Assembly (NCBI GenBank): GCA_016932755.1
Contig: JAFGCE010000062.1
Location: forward strand, 1-8,517
Direction: 5' to 3'
DNA length: 8,517 nt
Origin: Candidatus Woesearchaeota archaeon
GTDB lineage: Archaea; Nanobdellota; Nanobdellia; Woesearchaeales; JAGWAF01
Position numbers and translations under genes: made by a program. The notes beneath the pieces are model-generated. The model was not told where the DNA came from, did no database searches, and saw only the letters and a list, made by a program, of their open reading frames with translations. Positions 1 through 5,870 of the stretch are shown piece after piece (the first letter of the stretch is position 1; each line of letters begins with the position of its first letter).

Positions 1-43
1 GCTTATGGTTTTAGATGGATTAAAAAAATTTAAACAAAAATAA
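1..43 (+). other. Possible 3' end of a plus-strand gene cut by the window edge
   Basis: Reading from base 2, the frame gives LMVLDGLKKFKQK followed by TAA at 41-43. Its mix of hydrophobic and basic residues is plausible for a protein C-terminus. Reading from base 1 gives an equally open short tail ending at 31-33, so the frame cannot be decided and no product can be named. Confidence 0.2.
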
Positions 44-237
44 AGTCAGTTTTTGGCAAAAAGCCAGAATTTCTGGGAAAAACCAAGAAAAGTGTGCAAA
101 GCAATATTTTATACTAAAAACAGGGCTGGACAGACAAAAACCAGCAAAAATTGAGTTAGGCACTAGAAAATTTAGTATTTCTGAAAATAAAAAACAAAAG
201 GAGAAAGCCTGAAACCCCCAAAAAGTGAGTTTTCAGC
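44..237. other. Non-coding interval with short inverted repeats
   Basis: No convincing gene is visible. There is a near-perfect 13-base palindrome at 64-76 (CCAGAA, T, TTCTGG). ATACTAAA (111-118) is matched by its exact complement TTTAGTAT (171-178), and a smaller pair, GCTGG (125-129) and CCAGC (141-145), lies between them, so the stretch could fold as nested stems. AT-rich DNA produces such matches by chance, and no C/D box elements or tRNA features are present. Confidence 0.3.
184..237 (-). terminator. T-rich terminator region after the PAC2 gene
   Basis: Read on the minus strand, the DNA beyond the TAG stop carries several T tracts (complement of the A runs at 186-200 and 219-224). A weak 6-bp inverted repeat is also present (CTGAAA 209-214 with TTTCAG 231-236). 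T tracts without a strong hairpin are the usual archaeal termination signal. Confidence 0.45.
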
Positions 238-963
238 CTAACCAACATAGCTCATTGACTTTCTTTCCTTAATTTCCTGGGCTTTTGTCCCTTTTTCAAT
301 CAATCCCCTGAGCTTTTCCTCAAATTTCTCTGCCTGTTTCAGAAGGGGCTTATAGTCGACCTGAAGCCCGAGATACTTGTCCAGGACCTCAATCATCTTT
401 GCAGCAGCCTTGCTGTCAGGAAGATTTGAATGTGTCTCTGCAAAAAGGCATGTCAGCGGTATTTCGGTTTTTAAGACAAGCGCAGAAGTAACTCCCATTA
501 TGATTCCCTCGCCGAGCTGTTCTACTCCCAATGACTTCAGCTTCTTTGAGCATTCCTTGCAGGTTGAGTAGAAGAAAGCGTTTGAATTTGCATCATTTTC
601 CTCATCATCTCCCATTCCTGCAGCTCCGACGCCTTCGAGGGAGATTATTTCTTTTGCGCCGAGCTGCTGGCATATGTCCAGTACAGCGTCTGCAGCTTTC
701 CATTCTATTCCCTGGGCTCCTGATATTGAATGGATTATGACAATGTTGTATTTCTTGTTGTAATAAATGCTGACAGGGTCTATCACAGCACCTTCATGTA
801 TCGCTATTGTCGCGGGAAGGTCTTCAAAATAAAGGCTCCCTATCTTTTCGCACTGAAGATGGCTTATGAGAAATTCGGAGGCAATTGTCCCGACCAAACC
901 GAATCCGGGAAATCCCTCGACGACAATAGGATCTTTAGGTTTCTTTTTTAGCACCAAATGCAT
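238..963 (-). CDS. PAC2-family protein (archaeal proteasome-assembly chaperone homologue)
   Basis: This 241-residue soluble protein belongs to the PAC2 family (archaeal relatives of yeast Pba1/Pba2 chaperones, such as PbaA/PbaB), which are thought to assist 20S proteasome assembly in the cytoplasm. Visible family hallmarks are the glycine-rich GFPGFGLVG near residues 17-25, the GVGAAGMGD stretch near 111-119, TSALVL near 159-164 and FAETHSNLPDSKAA near 174-187. A charged helix or coiled coil (about 205-233) follows, and the chain ends SMSYVG. The start at 963 is chosen because GAGGTG lies 5 bases upstream (969-974) and a TATA box (1008-1016) is correctly spaced. An in-frame extension by 31 residues to 1056 would translate through this promoter. 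No proteasome subunit is in the window, so the chaperone role rests on family membership alone. Confidence 0.85.
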   Translation of the reverse strand: MHLVLKKKPKDPIVVEGFPGFGLVGTIASEFLISHLQCEKIGSLYFEDLPATIAIHEGAVIDPVSIYYNKKYNIVIIHSISGAQGIEWKAADAVLDICQQLGAKEIISLEGVGAAGMGDDEENDANSNAFFYSTCKECSKKLKSLGVEQLGEGIIMGVTSALVLKTEIPLTCLFAETHSNLPDSKAAAKMIEVLDKYLGLQVDYKPLLKQAEKFEEKLRGLIEKGTKAQEIKERKSMSYVG

Positions 964-1007
964 ATAAACACCTCTTTTTCTGTTTTTGTTTTTAGTTTTG
1001 TTCTGAT

Positions 1008-1016
1008 TATTTATAT
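1008..1016 (-). promoter_or_regulatory. TATA box for the PAC2 gene
   Basis: The minus strand reads ATATAAATA preceded by the purine-rich CAAAAG, a reasonable BRE. Transcription would begin near 985, giving a leader of about 22 bases that contains the GAGGTG ribosome binding site. This supports the start codon at 963. Confidence 0.6.
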
Positions 1017-1054
1017 CTTTTGTTTTTGCCCCTCCTGAATCCGCCAAGCGAAAC

Positions 1055-1064
1055 ATTTAAATAT
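1055..1064 (+). promoter_or_regulatory. TATA box for the 45-residue membrane peptide
   Basis: ATTTAAATAT is preceded by GCGAAAC, which resembles a BRE. Transcription would start around 1085-1090, just upstream of the ribosome binding site at 1099-1104. The box is nearly palindromic, so weak divergent use cannot be excluded. Confidence 0.5.
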
Positions 1065-1109
1065 CCTGTATCCAACTTTCCGTGTATAATCAAAAAAAGG
1101 TGATGCTCA

Positions 1110-1247
1110 ATGTTTAAGTCAAAAAAAGCGCAGCTAGGCGTCATAGAGATGAAGTATTTCTTTATGGGGCTTGTTATTGGCCTGATTATCGGCATTGTAT
1201 TGGCAGTGCTTAACAACAAAGGAGTTGTCAATATTCCTTTATTGTAA
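1110..1247 (+). CDS. 45-residue membrane peptide with class III (pilin-like) N-terminus
   Basis: This small gene starts at ATG 1110, with GGTGAT (1099-1104) five bases upstream as a strong ribosome binding site, and ends at TAA 1245-1247. The product begins MFKSKKAQLGVIEMKYFF and continues into one hydrophobic span (about residues 17-35), ending in a short tail, NNKGVVNIPLL. A basic KKA followed by QLGVIE directly before a hydrophobic helix resembles archaeal class III prepilin signals, which are cut by an archaeal prepilin peptidase (EppA/PibD type) just before the glutamine. The glutamate sits at +6 rather than the more usual +5, so this is an imperfect match. It could be a tiny pilin-like subunit or a plain single-span membrane peptide. 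Its own TATA box, ribosome binding site and downstream T-rich terminator support a real gene. Confidence 0.7.
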   Translation: MFKSKKAQLGVIEMKYFFMGLVIGLIIGIVLAVLNNKGVVNIPLL

Positions 1248-1275
1248 ATTTAATTTTTTTATTCTCTTTCTTTCA
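1248..1275 (+). terminator. T-rich terminator after the 45-residue peptide
   Basis: Just after the stop codon there is a run of eight or so T bases followed by further pyrimidine-rich tracts up to 1275, without a hairpin, as is typical for archaeal transcription termination. It separates the small gene from the next promoter at 1294-1303. Confidence 0.55.
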
Positions 1276-1293
1276 TTGTGCGATTACCCTTAG

Positions 1294-1303
1294 TTTTATA
1301 AAT
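1294..1303 (+). promoter_or_regulatory. TATA box for the 295-residue coiled-coil protein
   Basis: TTTTATAAAT is a good archaeal TATA box. A start about 27 bases downstream (near 1325) would leave a leader of about 24 bases holding GGGGGT (1335-1340), which lies 8 bases before the ATG at 1349. Confidence 0.6.
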
Positions 1304-1348
1304 GCGCCCTATTTCCCCAGCATATCAATTAGTTGGGGGTAATTTATA

Positions 1349-2236
1349 ATGACAAATACTGAAGACAATAAACAGGGAAATACACAGCCAGGAGGAAATG
1401 ATGGAGCTCCTTCTTCTCCTCAGCCATCTGCTGAATCACAGCAGCCTGCAGAAACACTGCCAGTTTCACAGCCAAGCGAGCCGAAAAAGAAGAGGGCAAG
1501 AAAGAAGAAAGCTCCTTCAGATGGCAGCATCGGCGGAGGCAAGCCTGGCAACATTTTCCAGTCAGGGCTTGAAGACATTACAAGAGCGCTTGCTGCAGAG
1601 CACAGGGAAGTTGACAGGGCTGTTTCAAACTATGAGAACCACCTGAAAGCTTTGGCTGTTGTGCGGGAATATCTTGACAGCGGCATAAGGAAATACAGGA
1701 AAGGAGACACTCCTGTTGCAGGGGCAGATAATTTTACTGACGGAACAAGTTATGTTCCGGTTCTGAAAAAAATAGCAGGAATTAACAGGGACCTTGACGA
1801 AGCAAACAAGAAGTATGAATCTTCGCAGAAAGCAAGGGAGAAGGAAAGGCAGGCTGCAAAAAAGAAGCTTGATGAAGCAAAGGCAGAGCTTGACGCTCTC
1901 AAGAAGGAATATGGGTTGCAGAGAGAAAGATACGAGAGCGAGCTTGAGCAGGCAAGAAAGAAGTCAGAGATGTATGACTTTGTCAAGAAAAGAAGGGACG
2001 AGCTTATCAGGAAACATCCTTTCACAGAAGTCAAGAACGCAAGCCAGAGCGACGAGGCGATGGCTGCAGCAAGACCGACAACTTACTATGGCGGACAGCC
2101 TACAGTTGCAACAGACTGCCTTGAGGATGCTGTAAAATACCAGAGGGGTGTTGACAGGATTGTCGACCAGCTAAGCCAGACAACGCAGAAGATTAAAGCG
2201 ATTATGGACAGTTTCGGAAAGCCTCCGGCTAAATAA
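1349..2236 (+). CDS. Hypothetical soluble protein: disordered N-terminus, shared NxF-G motif, coiled coil
   Basis: I do not recognise a named family for this 295-residue protein. Residues 1-45 are rich in Pro, Ser, Gln and Gly and are probably disordered. A basic patch, KKKRARKKK, follows at about 46-54, then a Gly-rich linker. At 68-82 lies NIFQSGLEDITRALA, which closely matches residues 10-24 of the next gene's product. Residues 85-110 are helical, and about 145-225 form a long Lys/Glu/Ala-rich coiled coil. The C-terminal part (about 235-295) has a Gly/Tyr/Thr loop and a final helix. There is no signal peptide or membrane span. The basic patch could bind nucleic acid, acidic protein or lipid headgroups, but nothing decides between these. 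A clear TATA box and ribosome binding site fix the start. Confidence 0.75.
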   Translation: MTNTEDNKQGNTQPGGNDGAPSSPQPSAESQQPAETLPVSQPSEPKKKRARKKKAPSDGSIGGGKPGNIFQSGLEDITRALAAEHREVDRAVSNYENHLKALAVVREYLDSGIRKYRKGDTPVAGADNFTDGTSYVPVLKKIAGINRDLDEANKKYESSQKAREKERQAAKKKLDEAKAELDALKKEYGLQRERYESELEQARKKSEMYDFVKKRRDELIRKHPFTEVKNASQSDEAMAAARPTTYYGGQPTVATDCLEDAVKYQRGVDRIVDQLSQTTQKIKAIMDSFGKPPAK

Positions 2237-2243
2237 GGAAAAT

Positions 2244-2270
2244 CCTTAATAATCTTGTAATCTATTAAGG
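2244..2270 (+). repeat. Perfect 8-bp inverted repeat between two plus-strand genes
   Basis: CCTTAATA (2244-2251) and TATTAAGG (2263-2270) are exact complements around an 11-base spacer. They lie 8 bases after one stop codon and 5 bases before the next gene's GGGGAG ribosome binding site (2275-2280). The element could be an mRNA hairpin affecting translation or stability, or an operator. The left arm is also a weak TATA candidate. Confidence 0.5.
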
Positions 2271-2284
2271 TATCGGGGAGAAAA

Positions 2285-2908
2285 ATGCCAGAAGAAAACG
2301 CAAATCCAACTAATGTTTTTGAGGAAGGTATTGATAAGATTGCAAGAACCTTAGCAGAAAAAGACCAGGCTATCATAGGAGCTCTTACAAGCATCAAAGG
2401 AGGCTATGACTCTCTCAAAGCTGATTATGGTTCTTTACAGGAAAGAGTTCAGAGGCTTGAGCAAGGCAGAAGCGGGGATTCTGATGTTCCTTCGCCGGCA
2501 CCAAATCCTGGCGCTCCTGGCGGAACACAGCTTCCTTCAATGGACACTGAGATGGCAGAGGTTTATAATGCCATATTTTACTCAATACGCGAGAAGGATT
2601 ATGATATTGCTTTGGGGTTTCTTGAGCATCATGTTGACTTGACAAGGTCTGATGCAAGCCTGTTTTATGCCACAAAAGGAACAATAGAGCTTTTGCTTGA
2701 AGACCTGCCTGAAGCTGTTTTAAGTTTTGAGAAAGTTGTCCAGTGCAGGACTGCAATGCCTGAAGCCAGGAAGGCAGCATTGAACAACATGGCGTATATC
2801 TTCCTTGTTGAGGGAAATGTAGATAAGGCATACGATATTCTTCCTGGCATGGATCCTGAAGAGATTGAGATTGTGGTCTATGACCCTGAAATGGAGTTAG
2901 CAGCCTGA
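2285..2908 (+). CDS. Hypothetical soluble protein with shared N-terminal motif and TPR-like C-terminus
   Basis: This 207-residue protein has no recognised family name. Its residues 10-24 (NVFEEGIDKIARTLA) match the motif at 68-82 of the preceding gene's product. A short heptad-like helix follows at about 44-60, then a Pro/Gly/Ser linker at 63-85. The C-terminal half (about 88-190) consists of helical hairpins resembling tetratricopeptide repeats: residues 91-118 (IREKDYDIALGFLEHH), 125-153 (LPEAVLSFEKVV) and 161-187 (ALNNMAYIFLVEGNVDKAYDIL). TPR folds are usually protein-protein scaffolds, so an adaptor role is inferred. There is no signal peptide or membrane segment. The start at 2285 has GGGGAG four bases upstream. 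The 48-base gap after the previous gene suggests co-transcription. The tail is acidic (EEIEIVVYDPEMEL). Confidence 0.75.
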   Translation: MPEENANPTNVFEEGIDKIARTLAEKDQAIIGALTSIKGGYDSLKADYGSLQERVQRLEQGRSGDSDVPSPAPNPGAPGGTQLPSMDTEMAEVYNAIFYSIREKDYDIALGFLEHHVDLTRSDASLFYATKGTIELLLEDLPEAVLSFEKVVQCRTAMPEARKAALNNMAYIFLVEGNVDKAYDILPGMDPEEIEIVVYDPEMELAA

Positions 2909-2914
2909 GAAAAA

Positions 2915-2933
2915 TTATTTTTTTGCTTTGTTT
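2915..2933 (+). terminator. T-rich terminator for the plus-strand pair, inside the convergent gene's end
   Basis: Six bases after the plus-strand stop codon the DNA reads TTATTTTTTTGCTTTGTTT, a typical archaeal T-tract terminator. The same bases encode the Lys-rich last residues of the convergent minus-strand gene, so one sequence serves both purposes. Confidence 0.5.
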
Positions 2934-4288
2934 ATAACGTTCTTTACCTTTTCAATAATCACGTTAACTGCTGTGTATGCATTCTTCATTGATTTTGGGA
3001 ACTGCTTGTCTATGTGGTATTTGGAAAGCCTTAGGCAGGTGTACTGCAGTTTTGAAGGAGGCATTGCGCGCCTTCCTTCATATACTCCTGAAAGATAGTT
3101 GTGGAGTATTTTGTGGTAATAGTTAGTAGTTTCAATAACTCTTGCAAGAGGTCCTTCGGAAACCATTTGTGCTTCGCCTTCAACCCTGATTTTTTCAAGC
3201 TCATCTCTTATATCTGAATACTTCTGCATGTGGGATGCTGATATTACTTCTTTTATTCCCTTTTCAAAATCACTGACCGCAACCATATAAGGAGCAACAA
3301 TTGTGTCCCTTAGTACTTTAACAGCTCCTGTTGCATTTGCCTTTGCATGAGGTATGCTTTTGGTTGATTTCCAGTTCTCCCCCCAATATTCAACAGCAGC
3401 CTTGAAATCTCTCGGCACTGTTCCAATAAGATGGTTTATAGCTTCTCTTGCCCTTATCAGGAACCCCAAAGCAGCTTCCAGCTCTCTGATATCCCTCTCT
3501 TTTTTCTTCCTTTCTTCCTCTTCTTCTTCCTTTTTCTTCTTTTTTTCTCCTGCCTGCTCTTCAGCTTCCTGCCTCTTTTTTTCTGCTTCTGTTACAGGCG
3601 CCGGCGTTGTTCTTTCTTTTGCTTCCTTTTCAGCAGCTTCCTTGATTTCTTTGGCAGCTTTTCCAGTGTCAGCTTTCCCGAACAGGCTTATTACCCATAA
3701 TATTATCATAACTATAATGTAGATTGAAAATACAGCCCCAAGCAGCGCAAGTATTCCTGCCACAATCGGAACATTCCTGTTAATCCACCACATTGCGCTT
3801 GGAACAACAGCCATCAGTGAATAATAAACAACAACATAGGCTCCTGCAGCCCTTTTCATTGGGTCTCCCACATCAAGCTCTTTCAAGCCTGCCCAAAGAG
3901 CATAGCCAAGCAAAGCAAGAAGTATTATTGCAGCCAAAGGGCCAAATGACATGATATTGAATCCCTGGCTTGCCTCAAACAAGGCAAGGCTTAATGCAAG
4001 GACAATTGCAATGCCTACTGAAATTGTTTTTGCAGCCTTCTTGTCCCCTCTCCCTTCCCATAGCTTTCCAAGCGAAATCTGCGTTAATCCAAGGAAGATT
4101 ATAAGATAAATTGCTGCGTCAATGAAAACATAAAATCTTGTGTAAACCTCAGAAAACCTGTCGCCAAAAGGCTGGAGTATTGACTCAACAGCGTTTGGGC
4201 TGCCTTCTTCTGCTGCAAAAACAGCCAATGTTAATGACGAGAATACGAATAAAGCAACTAAAAATACAAAAATCGTTTTTTTGTCCAT
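2915..4288 (-). CDS. Tandem membrane paralogue A: signal peptide, five spans, charged helix, helical C-domain
   Basis: This 457-residue protein is of unrecognised function. Residues 1-26 form a Sec-type signal peptide ending VFAA|EEG. Membrane segments are seen near 53-75, 88-107, 115-136, 148-168 and 173-203. Positive charges after the first span (GKLWEGRGDKK) and after the fifth put the C-terminus in the cytoplasm. Residues 208-272 are almost purely Lys, Glu, Arg and Ala, with E/K blocks around 249-266. The last 185 residues look like a helical domain with several aromatic residues. The first 205 residues align with the neighbouring gene's product, including FIDxxIYLIIFxGLTQ and LALFExSQGFNIxSFGP, whereas the C-terminal part does not. 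The start codon directly follows the upstream stop (TAAATG), with GGGG (4295-4298) in the upstream gene's end as the ribosome binding site, implying coupled translation. Confidence 0.8.
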   Translation of the reverse strand: MDKKTIFVFLVALFVFSSLTLAVFAAEEGSPNAVESILQPFGDRFSEVYTRFYVFIDAAIYLIIFLGLTQISLGKLWEGRGDKKAAKTISVGIAIVLALSLALFEASQGFNIMSFGPLAAIILLALLGYALWAGLKELDVGDPMKRAAGAYVVVYYSLMAVVPSAMWWINRNVPIVAGILALLGAVFSIYIIVMIILWVISLFGKADTGKAAKEIKEAAEKEAKERTTPAPVTEAEKKRQEAEEQAGEKKKKKEEEEEERKKKERDIRELEAALGFLIRAREAINHLIGTVPRDFKAAVEYWGENWKSTKSIPHAKANATGAVKVLRDTIVAPYMVAVSDFEKGIKEVISASHMQKYSDIRDELEKIRVEGEAQMVSEGPLARVIETTNYYHKILHNYLSGVYEGRRAMPPSKLQYTCLRLSKYHIDKQFPKSMKNAYTAVNVIIEKVKNVINKAKK

Positions 4289-5482
4289 TTATTTCCCCTT
4301 TAGCTGTGCATAAATCCTCTGCTCCATTGCAAGCAGCTCTCCAAGCTGGGCTGGTAGTTTTCGCTTGAGAATGTTGGAAGCAACTCCAAGTGTGGGCATA
4401 ATCTGGACTTCCTGCCCTTTCTTTATACCTTTAACAAACTCTTCAATTTTTTTGACAGCTTCATCCAGCTCACCAATTATGTTGTCGCAGTAAGACATTA
4501 CCTTGCTTTCTTCTTCTTTCAGCTGCTCAGCAGGAATCTGCCTTCTCAGAATTTTTGTTTGGCGTCTTATTGCTTTTTGGTTTCCTTTTAGCTGGTGTAT
4601 CATTTTTATAATCCTATCGCCTTCAGCTTCAAGCGCTTCCTTAAGCCTTTTTCTTTCTTCCAGGTTTGTTTCACTTTCAAGTTTGGTTATAAGCACTTTT
4701 AGTGATGTGTCTGCGCCTGAGTCAATTTCTTCCCCAACTTTCTTTATTTTCTCTATATTTTCCGCTGTGAATGACTCAGTAACCTCTTCTTCAGCCTCTT
4801 CTTTTCTTTCTCTTCCTCCTTTCTGCCCTGATAGCTCTCTGGCTGTTTCAGTAGACACTTTTGATTTATCTCCTTTGAACTTTTCAAGTATCCACATTAT
4901 CCCAACAACTCCATAATAAATTATTGCAACCATGAAGATTACTGCGGCTATTCTTGCCACGATTGATGCTGGCCCTTTTTGCAGCCAGCTTAGCGCGCCT
5001 CCTGATGCAAGGGTAATATATGCTGCACCATAAGATATAATGAGGGCAGTTCTTTTTTTGACTCCAAATTCAACAAGACCTTCGTAAAGAGCGAAAGCAA
5101 GCATTGCAATCAGGATCATAAATGCTACTGGCCCGAAAGATGTTATATTAAATCCCTGGCTTTTCTCAAACAATGCAAGCCCTACAGCAAATATTATTCC
5201 AATTCCAATCTGCATGGCTTTTCCGCCTTTCTCGAAGCGTACTCTTTTGCCTAAAGTCCATTGCGTAAGCCCTATGAATATTATTAAGTAGATAATCATG
5301 TCAATGAAGACATCATATTTGGCATATACTTCAGGGAAATTTTCTCCTGCTATTGAGCCAAAAATAGATTCCAAAGCGCCCATAGTCCCGCCGGTTTGCT
5401 GGGGCGCAGCAACAGATATCACTGCCAACAATGAAAAAATAAATAGTGAAGCTAATAGAACGAAAATTGTTTTATTTTTCAT
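4289..5482 (-). CDS. Tandem membrane paralogue B: signal peptide, five spans, coiled-coil C-domain
   Basis: This 397-residue protein is the first gene of the pair and is of unrecognised function. A Sec-type signal peptide covers residues 1-26 (cleavage after VISVAA likely). Spans are predicted near 57-78, 91-106, 116-137, 145-164 and 172-199, and the basic loop GKRVRFEKGGK after span one fits a cytoplasmic side. The conserved turn LFEKSQGFNITSFGP (about 104-118) between spans two and three is nearly identical to that in paralogue A and should face outside. Residues 205-240 are a charged linker. About 240-355 are coiled-coil rich, unlike paralogue A's C-terminal domain, and a short Leu-rich helical tail follows. 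GAGGTG (5488-5493) lies five bases before the ATG, and a TATA box at 5538-5546 is suitably placed. It is likely an operon with paralogue A. A channel, scaffold or surface-complex anchor are all possible. Confidence 0.8.
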   Translation of the reverse strand: MKNKTIFVLLASLFIFSLLAVISVAAPQQTGGTMGALESIFGSIAGENFPEVYAKYDVFIDMIIYLIIFIGLTQWTLGKRVRFEKGGKAMQIGIGIIFAVGLALFEKSQGFNITSFGPVAFMILIAMLAFALYEGLVEFGVKKRTALIISYGAAYITLASGGALSWLQKGPASIVARIAAVIFMVAIIYYGVVGIMWILEKFKGDKSKVSTETARELSGQKGGRERKEEAEEEVTESFTAENIEKIKKVGEEIDSGADTSLKVLITKLESETNLEERKRLKEALEAEGDRIIKMIHQLKGNQKAIRRQTKILRRQIPAEQLKEEESKVMSYCDNIIGELDEAVKKIEEFVKGIKKGQEVQIMPTLGVASNILKRKLPAQLGELLAMEQRIYAQLKGK

Positions 5483-5537
5483 GCAAACACCTCTATTTTG
5501 ATATATCAGTATAATTTAATCTAAACTTAGAAATTTA

Positions 5538-5546
5538 ATATATAAA
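5538..5546 (-). promoter_or_regulatory. TATA box for the membrane paralogue operon
   Basis: The minus strand reads TTATATATT within CTTTATATATTAAA. A start near 5515 would give a leader of about 33 bases containing the GAGGTG at 5488-5493. A second AT-rich element at 5511-5520 is closer, but would place the transcript start at the ribosome binding site, so it is less likely. Confidence 0.5.
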
Positions 5547-5570
5547 GTTTTCTATTACAAAGAAGTGATT

Positions 5571-5828
5571 TCACTTGATTTGGACTTTTGTGCCGACGCT
5601 CTGTCCAGGCATGCCTTTTTCAAAGATAACCCTTATAGCTCCCTTGTTGCCGTGCGCAGCAGCAACTTTTCCCTTTATTTCCCTGTCTGCAGGGCTTTTC
5701 CAGACAACTTCCTTTCCAACCAATGATTCTGCCTTGTCCTTCCGGTCAATGCCTTCTATCTCAATAATCATGTGGTTGCCTTTCTGGCTGTGCCTGTTTC
5801 TCCTGAAATTTGCGATTATTGCTTCCAT
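5571..5828 (-). CDS. rpl35ae: Large-subunit ribosomal protein eL33 (L35Ae)
   Basis: This 85-residue protein matches archaeal/eukaryotic ribosomal protein eL33 along its whole length. It has an N-terminal strand with a basic cluster (FRRNRHSQKGNHMII, about 8-22), then LVGKEVVW (36-43), IKGKVAAAHGNKGAIRVIF (about 51-69) and the characteristic C-terminal KGMPGQSVGTKVQI. eL33 is a small beta-barrel protein of the large subunit that contacts 23S rRNA, and bacteria lack it, so it marks the DNA as archaeal. The start at 5828 gives the normal family length. No ribosome binding site precedes it, but a TATA box at 5850-5860 lies about 27 bases upstream, so the transcript is probably leaderless. The permease gene ends only 42 bases upstream in the same direction. 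Confidence 0.93.
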   Translation of the reverse strand: MEAIIANFRRNRHSQKGNHMIIEIEGIDRKDKAESLVGKEVVWKSPADREIKGKVAAAHGNKGAIRVIFEKGMPGQSVGTKVQIK

Positions 5829-5849
5829 GACAGCGTGGAAATCTGATTG

Positions 5850-5860
5850 ATTTATAAAGG
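5850..5860 (-). promoter_or_regulatory. TATA box of the eL33 gene (leaderless start)
   Basis: The minus strand reads CCTTTATAAAT, a near-consensus archaeal TATA box centred about 27 bases from the A of the eL33 ATG. Transcription should begin at or within a base or two of the start codon, explaining why no ribosome binding site is present. Confidence 0.65.
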
Positions 5861-5870
5861 TTTTGATTGG

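Noticed and set aside
590..625. Minus-strand GATGATGA inside the PAC2 gene as a second C/D box RNA.
   Set aside because: No D-type CTGA at suitable spacing, and the bases are explained as Asp/Glu codons (GDDEEND).
964..1056. N-terminal extension of the PAC2 protein by 31 residues, to an ATG at 1056.
   Set aside because: It would translate through the TATA box and ribosome binding site. The extension is Asn/Lys-rich and unlike the family, while ATG 963 has an excellent GAGGTG.
1007..1231. Minus-strand open frame crossing the PAC2 promoter and the 45-residue gene.
   Set aside because: It overlaps regulatory DNA on both sides and reads as the complement of the small gene. No start signals are present.
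2415..2831. Minus-strand open frame over the TPR-like gene.
   Set aside because: Gln/Leu-rich shadow without a promoter or ribosome binding site. The plus-strand frame has a clear ribosome binding site and repeat structure.
3480..3560. Pyrimidine-rich tract as a satellite or regulatory repeat.
   Set aside because: It is the coding sequence for alternating Lys and Glu runs, kept in frame without a fixed DNA repeat unit.
3354..3722. Plus-strand Ser/Phe-rich open frames over the middle of membrane paralogue A.
   Set aside because: They are mirror images of the Lys/Glu-rich coding sequence on the other strand (AAG/GAA read as CTT/TTC).
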